Shown here: positions 16,950 through 26,186 of the stretch, piece after piece
Layout of the letters: the number at the start of each line of letters is the position of its first letter
How positions within the stretch are numbered: the first letter of the stretch is position 1
Position numbers and translations under genes: made by a program
Assembly: GCA_965202905.1 (NCBI GenBank)
Contig: OZ241868.1
Location: 3,782,001 to 3,846,000 of the forward strand
Length of the DNA stretch: 64,000 bases
Reading direction: 5' to 3'
Source: CAYFYS01 sp965202905
GTDB taxonomy: Bacteria > Pseudomonadota > Alphaproteobacteria > MPNO01
Notes under the pieces: generated by a model
What the model was told of the DNA's origin: nothing
What the model saw: only the letters and a program-made list of their open reading frames with translations
The model's database searches: none

Positions 16950-19034
16950 TCATGCGCCCTCCATCCCCAGCACCATCAGCACGAACGCATAGACCATCGC
17001 GACCTCCTCCAGCCGGCGGAACCGGCCCGAGGCGCCGCCGTGACCGGCCTCCATGTTGGTGTGCAGCAGCAGCGGGCGGTCGTCGGTTTTCAGCCGGCGC
17101 AGACGCGCCACCCACTTGGCGGGCTCCCAGTAGGTCACCCGCGGGTCGGTCAACCCGGCGGTAGCGAAGATCGCCGGGTAGGCCTGGGCGGCGACGTTGT
17201 CGTAGGGAGAGTACGACGCGATGGTCCGGAAAGCGGCCGCATCTTCGACCGGGTTGCCCCATTCAGGCCATTCCGGCGGGGTCAGCGGCAGGTCCTTGTC
17301 GCACATGGTATTCAGCACATCGACGAACGGCACCTCGGCCAGAATCGCGCCGTAGAGATCGGGCCGCTGGTTGGCCACCGCGCCCATCAACATGCCGCCG
17401 GCACTGCCGCCGTGAGCGGCGATCCGGCCCTTCGTCGTCAGGCCCAGCGCGACCAGATGCTCGCCCGCGGCATTGAAGTCGGCGAACGTGTTGGGCTTCT
17501 TGTCCAGCTTGCCGTCGAGATACCAGCCATAGCCGCGATCGGCGCCGCCGCGGATATGGGCGATCGCATAGATGAAGCCGCGGTCGACCAGGCTCAGCCG
17601 GTTGGCCGAGAACGCCGCCGGGATCGCATATCCGTAGGCGCCATAGCCGTAGAGCAGCACCGGCGCGGCGCCGTCCAGCGGCGTGTCCGCGCGGTAGAGC
17701 AGCGAGACTGGCACCTGGGCGCCGTCATGGCCGGTCGCCGCCAGCCTGCGGGTGACATAGGCCGCCGGGTCGTGGCCGGAAGGGACCTCCTGGGTCTTGC
17801 GCAAGGTCCGGATGCGGCCCGCCATGTCATAGTCGAAGGTCCGCTGCGGCGTGGTCATCGAACTGTAGGTGAAGCGCAGGCTGACGGCGGCGAACTCGAA
17901 ACCGCGCACGATGGCGAGATCGTAGGCCTCTTCCTCGAAGGCGATCTCGTGCTCCTCGCCGTCGGCGAGGTCGGTGATCACGATGCGGGGCAGCCCGTCT
18001 TCGCGCTCCAACCGGACCAGCCGGCCCTCGAAGGCGAGCAGAGTCCGGACATAGCGGCCGGGAAGGTGGGCCAGCCAGTCCCGCCATGACGCACGGCCCG
18101 GATCGTCGAGCGGCGCGGTCACGATCTTGAAGTCGACCGCCCCATCGGCGTTGGTCAGGATATAGAGCCGGTCGCCGTGATGGGCGATCTCGTATCGTAT
18201 GCCGGCCTCGCGCGCGGCGATCAGTCGCGGCGCGCTTTCGGGCTTTTCGGCGTCGATCAGCCGGACTTCCGAGGTCGTGTGGTCATGGGCGGAGATCGTC
18301 ACGAACCGGCCGCTCTCCGATTTGTCCAGACTGACGAAGAACCCTGGGTCGGGCTCGTCATAGACCACCGCGTCGTCCGCCGGATCGGCGCCGACGACGT
18401 GGCGGCGGATCTGGTGCGGGCGGTGGTTGTCGTCGATCGCTGTGTAGAAGACGGTCCGGGCATCGTTGGCCCAGACCAGATCGCCGTGGGCATCTTCGAT
18501 GGGTCCGTCGATCACCCGGTCGGCGGCCGCCTCGCGAACGAAAATCCGGTAGCGCTCCGAGCCGTTGAGGTCGACGCTGTAGGCAATCAGCCGGTGATCG
18601 GGGCTGTGCCGGCAATGACCGATCTTGAAACAGGCAGCCCCTTCGGCCTCGCGGTTGCCGTCGAGCAGGATCTGCTCGGCCCGGTCGCCGCGCATCGCCG
18701 AACGGCAGAACAACGGATGCTCGCCGCCTTCGACGAAGCGGATCGCATAGAGCCAGTCGCCGTCGCGGGCGGGCACCGTGGAGTCGTCCTCCTTGATGCG
18801 GGCGCGCATCTCCTCACAGAGCGTCTTGCGCAACGCGCCCAACGGCGCGAGCACCGCCTCGGTGTGGGCGTTCTCGGCATCCAGACAGGCGCGGATCCCG
18901 GCATCGAGCCGGTTAGGCTCGCGCATCACCGCCTGCCAGTTCTCGTCCTTGAGCCAGGCGTAAGGATCCTCGCGCGGGATCCCGTGCAGGACCGTGGTCC
19001 GGGGCTTCTCGGGCGCGGCGGGCGGCTCGCTCAT
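16950..19034 (-). CDS. Oligopeptidase B (S9A serine peptidase)
   Basis: A 694-residue prolyl-oligopeptidase-family peptidase. The N-terminal beta-propeller covers roughly residues 70-400; the alpha/beta-hydrolase domain has GGSAGGMLMG with the nucleophile Ser, DPRVTYWEPAKW with the Asp and EAGHGGASGRF with the His. EGA is the C-terminus. Oligopeptidase B cleaves short peptides after basic residues in the cytoplasm or periplasm. The ATG at 19034 (MSEPPAAPEKPRTT) is preferred; the open frame continues upstream without family similarity. Length matches the family. Divergent from ispG. Confidence 0.9.
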   Translation of the reverse strand: MSEPPAAPEKPRTTVLHGIPREDPYAWLKDENWQAVMREPNRLDAGIRACLDAENAHTEAVLAPLGALRKTLCEEMRARIKEDDSTVPARDGDWLYAIRFVEGGEHPLFCRSAMRGDRAEQILLDGNREAEGAACFKIGHCRHSPDHRLIAYSVDLNGSERYRIFVREAAADRVIDGPIEDAHGDLVWANDARTVFYTAIDDNHRPHQIRRHVVGADPADDAVVYDEPDPGFFVSLDKSESGRFVTISAHDHTTSEVRLIDAEKPESAPRLIAAREAGIRYEIAHHGDRLYILTNADGAVDFKIVTAPLDDPGRASWRDWLAHLPGRYVRTLLAFEGRLVRLEREDGLPRIVITDLADGEEHEIAFEEEAYDLAIVRGFEFAAVSLRFTYSSMTTPQRTFDYDMAGRIRTLRKTQEVPSGHDPAAYVTRRLAATGHDGAQVPVSLLYRADTPLDGAAPVLLYGYGAYGYAIPAAFSANRLSLVDRGFIYAIAHIRGGADRGYGWYLDGKLDKKPNTFADFNAAGEHLVALGLTTKGRIAAHGGSAGGMLMGAVANQRPDLYGAILAEVPFVDVLNTMCDKDLPLTPPEWPEWGNPVEDAAAFRTIASYSPYDNVAAQAYPAIFATAGLTDPRVTYWEPAKWVARLRRLKTDDRPLLLHTNMEAGHGGASGRFRRLEEVAMVYAFVLMVLGMEGA

Positions 19035-19186
19035 GGACTTCGCTTTCCTGTTCGGGGCCGAAGACCTGTCCGAATTCCGGCACGGCGCCCAGCCCGATAA
19101 AAGATCGATCCGGCGCTTGACCGTCCGGTGCGGCAAAGGCCAATTAAGGCGCGAGACCGTTCACCAGAGCCGCGAGGTCGCGTTTC

Positions 19187-20419
19187 ATGTCTCAGGGCGT
19201 CGGGTCGCTCCCGCGGCGCCGATCGGCGCCGGTTCGCATCGGCGGGGTCGTCATCGGCGGCGATGCGCCGATCATCGTCCAGTCGATGACCAACACCGAT
19301 ACCGCCGACGTGGAGGCGACCGCCACCCAAATCGCGGCGCTCGCCCGGGCCGGCTCGGAGATCGTGCGCATCACCGTTGACCGGGCTGAGGCGGCGGACG
19401 CGGTGCCGCGCATCCGCGACTGGCTGATGGCGCTTGGGATCGACGTGCCGCTGGTCGGCGACTTCCACTACAACGGCCACAAGCTGCTGACCGATCATCC
19501 GGCCTGCGCCGAGGCGTTGGCGAAGTACCGCATCAACCCCGGCAATGTCGGCTTCCGCGCCAGGCGCGACATGCAGTTCTCGACCATGATCGAGGTGGCG
19601 CTGAAATACGACCGGCCGGTGCGCATCGGGGTGAACTGGGGCAGCCTCGACCAGGAGCTGCTGGCCGGGATGATGGACGAGAACGCCAGGCGCGCCGAGC
19701 CCAGGGACGCCGCCCAGATCACCCGGGAGGCCATCGTCGCCTCGGCGCTCGGCAGCGCCGCGCGGGCCGGCGCGCTCGGCATGGGGGCCGAAAAGATCGT
19801 CTTGTCCTGCAAGGTCTCGGCCGTCCAGGACCTGATCGCGGTCTATTCGACGCTCGCCGCGGAGTGCGGGTACGCGCTCCATCTCGGCCTCACCGAGGCC
19901 GGCATGGGCAGCAAGGGGATCGTCGCCTCCACGGCCGCGCTCGCGGTGCTGCTGCAGCAGGGGATCGGCGACACGATCCGCATCTCGCTGACGCCCGAGC
20001 CGGGCGGGGACCGCACGCGCGAGGTGGTCGTCGCCCAGGAGATCCTGCAGACCATGGGCCTGCGCTCGTTCGTGCCGATGGTCGCGGCGTGTCCGGGCTG
20101 CGGGCGGACGACCAGCACCGTCTTCCAGGAGCTCGCCGAGCGCATTCAGGGCCATCTGCGCGCCAGGATGCCCGAGTGGTCCAGGACCCGCGTCGGGGTC
20201 GAGTCGATGAACGTCGCGGTGATGGGCTGCATCGTCAACGGCCCGGGCGAGAGCAAACACGCCAATATCGGCGTCAGCCTGCCCGGCGCCGGCGAGGAGC
20301 CGGCCGCCCCGGTCTTCGTCGACGGCAAGAAGACCGTCACCTTGCGCGGTCCCGGCATCGCGGACGAGTTCCAGACACTGGTCGAAGACTACGTCGAGAC
20401 CCATTACGCCCGCCGCTGA
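19187..20419 (+). CDS. ispG: 4-hydroxy-3-methylbut-2-enyl diphosphate synthase (IspG)
   Basis: A 410-residue enzyme of the MEP isoprenoid pathway that converts MEcPP to HMBPP. Family marks: VQSMTNTDTADVEAT at the start, ADFHYNGH-like VGDFHYNGHKLL, RINPGNVG, and the 4Fe-4S cysteines in ACPGCGRTTS and MGCIVNGPGE. It has the bacterial two-domain layout without the plant-type insert. The ATG at 19187 is close to the family start. It stands alone, divergent from the oligopeptidase gene. Confidence 0.95.
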   Translation: MSQGVGSLPRRRSAPVRIGGVVIGGDAPIIVQSMTNTDTADVEATATQIAALARAGSEIVRITVDRAEAADAVPRIRDWLMALGIDVPLVGDFHYNGHKLLTDHPACAEALAKYRINPGNVGFRARRDMQFSTMIEVALKYDRPVRIGVNWGSLDQELLAGMMDENARRAEPRDAAQITREAIVASALGSAARAGALGMGAEKIVLSCKVSAVQDLIAVYSTLAAECGYALHLGLTEAGMGSKGIVASTAALAVLLQQGIGDTIRISLTPEPGGDRTREVVVAQEILQTMGLRSFVPMVAACPGCGRTTSTVFQELAERIQGHLRARMPEWSRTRVGVESMNVAVMGCIVNGPGESKHANIGVSLPGAGEEPAAPVFVDGKKTVTLRGPGIADEFQTLVEDYVETHYARR

Positions 20420-20538
20420 GCCGGCCGCCTGGTCCGTCCCGAACGCCGAGGCATCAGCCGGACAGGCCCTGGATACAGGGGTCTCGAACCGGGGTTTGGG
20501 ACGTGCCGGCAATGGCCGTTCGCGCGCGGTCAACGTAG

Positions 20539-21330
20539 TCAATAAGCTACCGCAAGCGTCGCGCCGCCGTCGACGGCGATGGCTTGGCCGGTGATGGCGC
20601 CGGCCTGTGCGGAAGCGAGGAAGACGACCAGCGGGGCGATGTCGTCCGGCTCGACGACGCGGCCGATCGGGATGCCGGCGGCCATCGCCCGTTCGGCCTC
20701 ATCCAGCGTGAAGCCGCGCGCACGCGCAAGGGCGGCCACGCGGTCGGGATGGCGCTCGGTCCGGGTGAGAAACGGGTGGATCACGTTGACGGTGATGCCG
20801 TCGGGCGCGGCGTCGATGCTGAAATGCTTCACGAAATTCACGAGCGCCGCATTGCCGAGTCCGCCCGGCAGCGAGGCCTGCTCCGGCGCGCGCGCCGAGG
20901 TGCCGCCGATGCAGACGATGCGCCCGCTTGCGGATTTGCGCAAATGCGGCAGCGCGGCGCGCGCGCACCGCATCGAGGCGAGCGTCTTGCCCGTCAGCCG
21001 TTCCATCAGCGCCTCGTCGCTGAGATCTTCCAGCCGGCCGTTGACGTTGGTCGAGGCGTTGTTGACCAGCACGTCGAGACCGCCCAGTGCTTCGACCGCG
21101 CCCGCTATGGCCCGCTTGCAGCCCTCGGCGGTGAACAGGTCGGTGACGATCGAAGCGGTCCGGACGCCACGCTCGGCGATTCGTCCGCGCGCGGCCTCCA
21201 ATACCGCCTCGTCGCGGGCACAGATCGCGACATGGGCGCCGTGCTCGGCGAAGGCCAGCGCGATCGCAAGGCCGATGCCGCGGTTTCCGCCGGTGACCAG
21301 GACAGCCCTGTCCCTCAGACCGAAATCCAT
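20539..21330 (-). CDS. SDR-family oxidoreductase lacking Tyr/Lys pair
   Basis: A 263-residue short-chain dehydrogenase/reductase fold protein. The cofactor motif is VTGGNRGIGLAI, and NNAS follows at the expected spacing. At the catalytic position the usual YxxxK is replaced: the stretch LPGGLGNAALVNFVKHF carries Gly in place of Tyr and Asn in place of Lys. GGT at the catalytic Ser position and the C-terminal GQAIAVDGGATL are normal. Such variants exist in some catabolic clusters; chemistry other than classical hydride transfer is possible. It lies 30 bp downstream of the cupin gene on the same strand. Confidence 0.8.
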   Translation of the reverse strand: MDFGLRDRAVLVTGGNRGIGLAIALAFAEHGAHVAICARDEAVLEAARGRIAERGVRTASIVTDLFTAEGCKRAIAGAVEALGGLDVLVNNASTNVNGRLEDLSDEALMERLTGKTLASMRCARAALPHLRKSASGRIVCIGGTSARAPEQASLPGGLGNAALVNFVKHFSIDAAPDGITVNVIHPFLTRTERHPDRVAALARARGFTLDEAERAMAAGIPIGRVVEPDDIAPLVVFLASAQAGAITGQAIAVDGGATLAVAY

Positions 21331-21360
21331 GGGGAAGTCCGGATCGGGGACGATGCCGGC

Positions 21361-21933
21361 TTAGACCACCTTCTCGCGCTTCGGGTTGCGCCGGACGCAG
21401 GAGCGTGTCGCCGGGTCGTAGTAGGCGCGGTCGTTCTTGTAGCGGCCGCCGACGACGGTCACCGACCAGGTGTCGTCGGTGAGCGCCTTGAACCCGTGGA
21501 TCTCCGCCGGCGGGGCGACGATGGCCATGTCGTTGCGCTCCAGCGTCCGGTCGTCGATGACCTCGAGCTCCGCATAACCGTCCTTCGAGCCGTCGTCCCT
21601 GCGGTCGTAGACGGTGTGCCGCAGCCGCCCGGAATAGACGGCCATCGCCTCCCATACGCCGTGGTCGTGCGGCGGGATGTCCTTGTCCTTGGGCAGATGG
21701 TCGAAGGTGATCGACATCTCGCCATCGTAATAGAGATAGCGGGATTCGTCGATATGGTTGCCCTCGCGCCTGACGCCGACGGCGCTGAGATCGGTCGCCA
21801 GGATCCGGCCCAGCGGATCGCGCAAGCCTTGCAGAAGCTTCGGTCCGTTCGAGCCGTGAGCGGCCATCAGCCGCCGCGCCTCCTCGGCGAGATCGCGGAT
21901 GGTGTAGTTGTCGTCTTTCGCGGCGGTTGGCAT
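21361..21933 (-). CDS. Cysteine-dioxygenase-like cupin
   Basis: A 190-residue cupin with the layout of cysteine dioxygenase/3-mercaptopropionate dioxygenase. PPHDHGVWEAMAVYSG gives the two iron-binding His residues and the core Gly; EIHGFKAL gives the third His. FDHLPKDKDIPPHDH precedes the barrel as in the family. The substrate may not be cysteine: the genes around it concern ring cleavage. Start ATG at 21933 with GGAGACC upstream. It forms a small operon with the SDR and is divergent from the nicX-like gene; the gap carries a 16-bp tandem repeat. Confidence 0.72.
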   Translation of the reverse strand: MPTAAKDDNYTIRDLAEEARRLMAAHGSNGPKLLQGLRDPLGRILATDLSAVGVRREGNHIDESRYLYYDGEMSITFDHLPKDKDIPPHDHGVWEAMAVYSGRLRHTVYDRRDDGSKDGYAELEVIDDRTLERNDMAIVAPPAEIHGFKALTDDTWSVTVVGGRYKNDRAYYDPATRSCVRRNPKREKVV

Positions 21934-22064
21934 GGGCTCGGTCTCCTTCCCGGTGCCGGCATATTGAACAGGCAGATCGGCGTCCTTTCAAACACAAAGC
22001 GGCGGCGTCTTGCGGTGCGACGCCGGGGTCGGAAGAAACCCGGCGACGGCCCGTGTCCGGCCCG

Positions 22065-22141
22065 GGTAAGATTTGGCCTGGGTAAGATTTGGCCCGGGTA
22101 AGATTTGGCCCGGGTAAGATTTGGCCCGGGTAAGATTTGGC
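22065..22141. repeat. 16-bp tandem repeat, 4.8 copies
   Basis: GGTAAGATTTGGCCCG is repeated with a period of 16 bases, starting at 22065, 22081, 22097, 22113 and 22129; copy 1 has one change and the last copy is cut at 13 bases. It lies in the divergent gap between the cupin gene and the nicX-like gene, 30 bp before the latter's start, where it could be a set of regulator sites or a slippage product. Confidence 0.92.
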
Positions 22142-22170
22142 GCTGTCGGATACCGGGGGAGGGAAGCGCC

Positions 22171-23206
22171 ATGCCGATCAGCCGCGGCGAGCAGGTTCTG
22201 ATATGGAAGGAGACCCTGGCGCTGTGCGGGCTCGGTGCCGATGAGTCGGTCATCGTGCTGTCGGGCGAGCGGACGCGCGCGGAGAGCCTCGAGGCCGCGA
22301 CGACCGCCGTCCAGGAGATCCGCGCCCGTCTTGCGCGGCTCCACGTCTATGACGGCGCGGTCCCTTGGCCCGCAACGACCCGGCGATGGAGGCGCTGCGC
22401 CGGGCCGACATGTTGATCGACCTGGTCGGTGTCCACCTGCTGCGCGGCGGTGAGCAGGAGGCGATCGTCAGCGCCGGCACGCGCATCCTCTACGTCACCG
22501 AGCCGCCGGATGTGCTGGCCCGCATGTTGCCCTCGCCGGACGACAAGGCGCGGGTCTGCGCGGTCGCCCGCGCGATCGAAAAGACCAGGAGATGCACATC
22601 GCCTCCGCGGCCGGCGCCGACCTGACGGTCAGCCCGGGCGAATACCCGATCCTGCGCGAATACGGCTACGCCGACGAGCCTGGGCACTGGGACCACTGGC
22701 CGGCCGGCTTCGTCGCCACCTGGCCCAACGAGCGCACGGCGCGGGGCGCCGTCGTGCTGGACCGCGGCGACATCATCTTCTCCTTCGATACCTATGTGAA
22801 CACGCCGATCCGCTTCGAGATCGCGGACGGCTACATCACCGACATTGCCGGCGAGTTCGACGCCGAATACCTGCGCGAGTATTTCCGTCAGCACGGCGAT
22901 GCGGAAGCCTACGCCGTCTCCCACCTTGGCTGGGGGCTGCAACCCAAGGCGCGCTGGACCGCGGCTCGGCATTATGTCGGCATTATGAAGGACCGGACCA
23001 ACGGCAACGACGGGCGGTCGTTCTACGGCAACTTCATGTTCTCGACCGGGCCGAACACCGATGCTGGCGGCACGCGGGACACACTGTGCCATCTCGACAT
23101 GCCGATGCGCAACTGCTCGGTCTCGCTCGACGGCGCGCCGATGCTGATCGAGGGCGAGGTCATCCCCGACGACCAGCGGGTCCCCGGGTTCGGCCCGGCG
23201 TTCTAG
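22171..23206 (+). pseudogene. NicX-type 2,5-dihydroxypyridine 5,6-dioxygenase, frameshifted
   Basis: The product resembles NicX of nicotinic acid catabolism, which opens 2,5-dihydroxypyridine to N-formylmaleamate using Fe(II). Three frames are needed: MPISRGEQVLIWKETLAL from 22171; then, after about 22360, LARNDPAMEALRRADM and TEPPDVLARMLPSPDDKARV; then, after a one-base loss near 22587, EMHIASAAGADLTVSPGEYP to the stop at 23206. YGYADEPGHWDHWPAGF, SHLGWGLQPKA and CHLDMPMRNC are very typical; the last two stretches supply His, His and Asp ligands in NicX. About 20 residues are missing around the first shift. GGGGGAGGGA precedes the ATG. The TAG stop overlaps the first bases of the palindromic element. 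Confidence 0.78.
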
Positions 23207-23335
23207 TGGATCAACCGAGACATTTGAATCTCCCGGCCGATGATGATCTGGAGACCATAACTCATTCAAATGTCTCGATAAATTTACCCATCAACATAAA
23301 ACCAGTGGTTCGAAGTGAAAGATTCGAACCGCTGG
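23205..23335. repeat. Palindromic interspersed element, copy 2 (long)
   Basis: The longer copy of the element at 5377-5489. It contains two nested palindromes: GAGACATTTGAAT at 23217-23229 with its exact inverted partner at 23264-23276, and a terminal hairpin at 23302-23335 (13 outer pairs, one a G-T wobble, with inner mismatches). Outside the deletion in copy 1 the two copies differ at scattered positions, so they are not recent duplicates. It follows the nicX-like frame immediately. Non-coding. Confidence 0.85.
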
Positions 23336-23442
23336 GCGATGGCCGGCGCGGTCATCGTGCGCCGCGGCGACGTCATCGGTCTCCGGACCGGAGGGGCCGC
23401 CGACCGGAGGGATCATGGTATGCGCCATCCACCGGCGTCCGT

Positions 23443-25113
23443 TTATCCGGCGCCGCTGGCGGTGCGGAGAAGGGAGTCGATTTCGCCGGAATTGCCGCCG
23501 CCGCGCCAGGCGACGTGGTGGTCGGGGCGGATGAGCACGCGGTCCCCGCCGTAAAGGTCACGAATGGCGGCGTCCTCGATCGCGCAGACCGTGAGCGGGA
23601 CCCCCCTGCTTCGCGCGGCGTTGCGAATCGCGTTGGCGCTGCGCCCGCCGGCGCCGAAATCGAGCAAGGTGTATTCCGGACCGAAGCGGTCGAACAGCGC
23701 TGCGTCGCCCTGCCAGGCGTGCGGCGCGCGGGAGCCGGGGCATGCGTTGGGTTGATAGGCATTCGGGTGCTCGGGCGGCGGCGTGGCGCCGTCTCCGACG
23801 ACGATCGGCGAGCCTGCGTAGCTGTAGCCCAGGAAGATACCCGGGATGATGAACTCCCGGTAGGCATGATCGGAATGGTAGGCCGCCATGGCGGCGCGCT
23901 CGGCCGCGCCGGCCGGCGCGTCCTCGACGATCTCGCGGCTGACCTTGACGGTTCCGACCGATTGGGCGAACGTCCGCGCGAAGTCGACATTACGGATGCC
24001 GACAGGCCGGCGTTCGGCCTCGTAGCTGTCGAGCAGCGCATCCCCGCCCCAGCCGCCGATGACCGCGGCGAGCTTCCAGCCGAGATTGACCGCATCGTCC
24101 ACGCCGGTGTTCATGCCCATGCCGCCGGTCGGCGTGAACAGGTGCGCCGCATCGCCGGCGATGAAGATGTTGCCGGCGCGGTAGCGCTGGGCGACCAGGG
24201 AGAACCCGCCGGTCCAGTTGGCGGTCGAGATGATCTCGATCGGGAACTCGCGGCCTGCGGCCCTGTATATGTGCTGCCGCGGGTTCGGCGCCTCGCGCGC
24301 GCTCTCGTCGTGGATCGCGAAATGGAGCAGGAACCGGGACGTGCTGTCGACATGGATCAGCACCGCCCGCGTGTCCGGGCTGACGATCCAGTATTGCCAG
24401 GCCCGCCGCGCCGGCAGCCAGGAGAGATCCGCCGTCGCCTCGAAATGGGTCGCGAACATGGGCCCGCCGAACATTGGCCGGACGATCCCGGACTCGCCTT
24501 CGTATTCGATGCCGAGCGTCTTGCGCACCACGCTGCCCGGCCCGTCACAGCCGACGAGATAGCGCGCCGCGAAGCTGCGCTCCTCGCCGCTGGCCACATC
24601 GCGGGCGATCGCGCAAATCGTCGGGCCGTCGTCGGAAAAGTGCTCCAGCCGCCAGCCGAACCGGCTGTCGATCGAGGCCAGCCCGTCGATCTTTCGCTTG
24701 AGCGCGCGCTCGAGAAAGATCTGCGAGGCGCGGTGCGGCGGTTCGGGCGAGGCCCAGGCGCTGGCGCCCGACCGGGCCTGGGCCAAGGCTTCGCGCCGGC
24801 CAGGCTGTTCGAGCCGGCCGATCTCATAGCCGTCCAGCCGCGTGAAGTAGGCGACATCGGTCGGGTGATCGTCGTCGAGGCCCGCGGCCCGGATCGGTTC
24901 GGAGACGCCGAAGCGCCGGAAATGCTCCATCGACCGGCTGCTGATCGCATTGGCTTTCGGATGGGAGGCGGTCCCGGGATGCTCGTTGAGCAGAACGCAG
25001 TGAATACCGCGCCGGCCGAGCTCGATCGCCAGCACCATCCCGACCGGCCCGCCGCCGGCGATCAGAACCGAAGTCGTTACCGTCCCGTCGGCCGTCACGG
25101 CGCGAAGCTCCAC
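23443..25113 (-). CDS. FAD-dependent aromatic monooxygenase (PheA/TfdB type)
   Basis: A 556-residue group A flavoprotein hydroxylase. GGGPVGMVLAIELGRRG is the FAD dinucleotide motif near residues 19-36, YLVGCDGPGSVVRK is the DG motif, and FIAGDAAHLFTPTGGMGMN is the GD motif binding FAD. The last 150 residues form the thioredoxin-like domain found in phenol and 3-hydroxyphenylpropionate hydroxylases. It should insert one oxygen into an activated aromatic or heteroaromatic ring at the cost of NAD(P)H. It is the last gene of a minus-strand operon with a small protein, two heme-oxygenase-fold proteins and RidA. Confidence 0.87.
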   Translation of the reverse strand: MELRAVTADGTVTTSVLIAGGGPVGMVLAIELGRRGIHCVLLNEHPGTASHPKANAISSRSMEHFRRFGVSEPIRAAGLDDDHPTDVAYFTRLDGYEIGRLEQPGRREALAQARSGASAWASPEPPHRASQIFLERALKRKIDGLASIDSRFGWRLEHFSDDGPTICAIARDVASGEERSFAARYLVGCDGPGSVVRKTLGIEYEGESGIVRPMFGGPMFATHFEATADLSWLPARRAWQYWIVSPDTRAVLIHVDSTSRFLLHFAIHDESAREAPNPRQHIYRAAGREFPIEIISTANWTGGFSLVAQRYRAGNIFIAGDAAHLFTPTGGMGMNTGVDDAVNLGWKLAAVIGGWGGDALLDSYEAERRPVGIRNVDFARTFAQSVGTVKVSREIVEDAPAGAAERAAMAAYHSDHAYREFIIPGIFLGYSYAGSPIVVGDGATPPPEHPNAYQPNACPGSRAPHAWQGDAALFDRFGPEYTLLDFGAGGRSANAIRNAARSRGVPLTVCAIEDAAIRDLYGGDRVLIRPDHHVAWRGGGNSGEIDSLLRTASGAG

Positions 25114-25175
25114 GATTCCGTCACGCGCGAGTCCGGGCAGGCAATACGGCGGAGATCGGCGGCACGCCGGGCGGC

Positions 25176-25385
25176 TCAGCCGGTCTCGTCCGGCGTCGCG
25201 CCTTCGATATCGACCGTCAGGCGGCGTTCCAGCGCGACCAGATCCTCGGGCAGAGGCATGCCCGTGGCCTTCAACTGATCCAGCAGTTCGCGCAGCTTCA
25301 TGTGGACCTCGTGCAGGTCGTTCGCCTCATGGTCCATCATCCCGACCAGCAGGTTGATCGCGGCGATCAGCTCGCCCGCATCCAT
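25176..25385 (-). CDS. Small protein of unknown function (69 aa)
   Basis: The frame MDAGELIAAINLLV to TPDETG ends in TGA at 25176-25178. It is acidic and helical, with heptad-like Leu spacing in HEVHMKLRELLDQLKA. The ATG at 25383-25385 is preceded by AGGGACG. It sits between the first heme-oxygenase-fold gene (gap 86 bp) and the flavin monooxygenase (gap 62 bp) on the same strand, so it is probably co-transcribed and may be a small partner subunit. I do not recognise the family. Confidence 0.55.
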   Translation of the reverse strand: MDAGELIAAINLLVGMMDHEANDLHEVHMKLRELLDQLKATGMPLPEDLVALERRLTVDIEGATPDETG

Positions 25386-25471
25386 CGCACTCGTCCCTGA
25401 GCGGCCGGATCGGGCGGCGTCGACCCGAATGGCGATCGGCACTTCCTGCGAGCCTGCCAGGAACGCCGTCT

Positions 25472-26164
25472 TCAGGCGAGCGCGTAGCCGTTCTCGTAGT
25501 GCAGGTAGATGCCGTCGAAATAGAACCAGCGCATGATTGCGCTTTCGCGCGCCCAGTGAACCGCTACGTCCTTCATCTCTCGGGTCGTGCAGTGGCGCTC
25601 CAGCGCCTCGAAACCCCGGTCGCCGTGCTCGATATCGACCTCGGCATGGAGCCAGAAATGCTCGATCGCCGCCTCGTCGTATTCGTATTTCTCGCGCAGC
25701 GCCGGCAGCACCTTGGAGTAAAGCATCGGTGATTGGGATTCGGTACCGATACGGATTGCTGCCACGGCGGCGTACCACGGCTCCACCTTGGCGACGTTCT
25801 TCAGGAAGGCGACCCAGGAGCGCGTCGTCGGCAGCCCGCGCCCGGCCTTGACGGCGGCGATATCCGCCCCGTTGGCCGCGGCGAACCGCAGCACGATGTC
25901 GAGGTGGGAGTACTCGGGATCGGTTTCCTCGTGGAAATTGTCGAGCTCGAGCGCGACCACATCCTCGGGCGCGCGGGCGGCGATGTTGAACGGGACCTCG
26001 TTGACGATGTTGGAGATCCAGTGCCAATGCTCGGCCGCCCAGCCCATGCAGCCCGCCCGCCCCAGCTCGCCCCGCGCCCATTTCTCCGTCATCGGGTGGT
26101 TGGCGCAGTGCCGTTCCAGCACCGCGGCTTCGAGCTCCTGTCTGAAGGCGCTCTTGCCTGCCAT
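25472..26164 (-). CDS. Heme-oxygenase-fold (TenA/PqqC-like) protein 1
   Basis: A 230-residue helical protein of the TenA/PqqC superfamily, which includes heme-oxygenase-like diiron oxygenases. HPMTEKWARGELGRAGCMGW near the N-terminus is the usual HP-x-G-L-x-W block. Candidate metal ligands are in AEHWHW, FHEETDPEYSHLD and WLHAEVDIEHGDRG. I prefer the ATG at 26164 because AAGGAG lies eight bases upstream; an ATG ten codons earlier (26194) overlaps the RidA stop. It is followed by the 69-residue protein and preceded by RidA. Redox chemistry on an aromatic or amino substrate is inferred. Confidence 0.78.
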   Translation of the reverse strand: MAGKSAFRQELEAAVLERHCANHPMTEKWARGELGRAGCMGWAAEHWHWISNIVNEVPFNIAARAPEDVVALELDNFHEETDPEYSHLDIVLRFAAANGADIAAVKAGRGLPTTRSWVAFLKNVAKVEPWYAAVAAIRIGTESQSPMLYSKVLPALREKYEYDEAAIEHFWLHAEVDIEHGDRGFEALERHCTTREMKDVAVHWARESAIMRWFYFDGIYLHYENGYALA

Positions 26165-26186
26165 GTCCGCCGCTCCTTCGTGTTCG

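Noticed and set aside
22065..22141. CRISPR array
   Set aside because: Units are contiguous 16-bp tandem copies without spacers and no cas genes are present.
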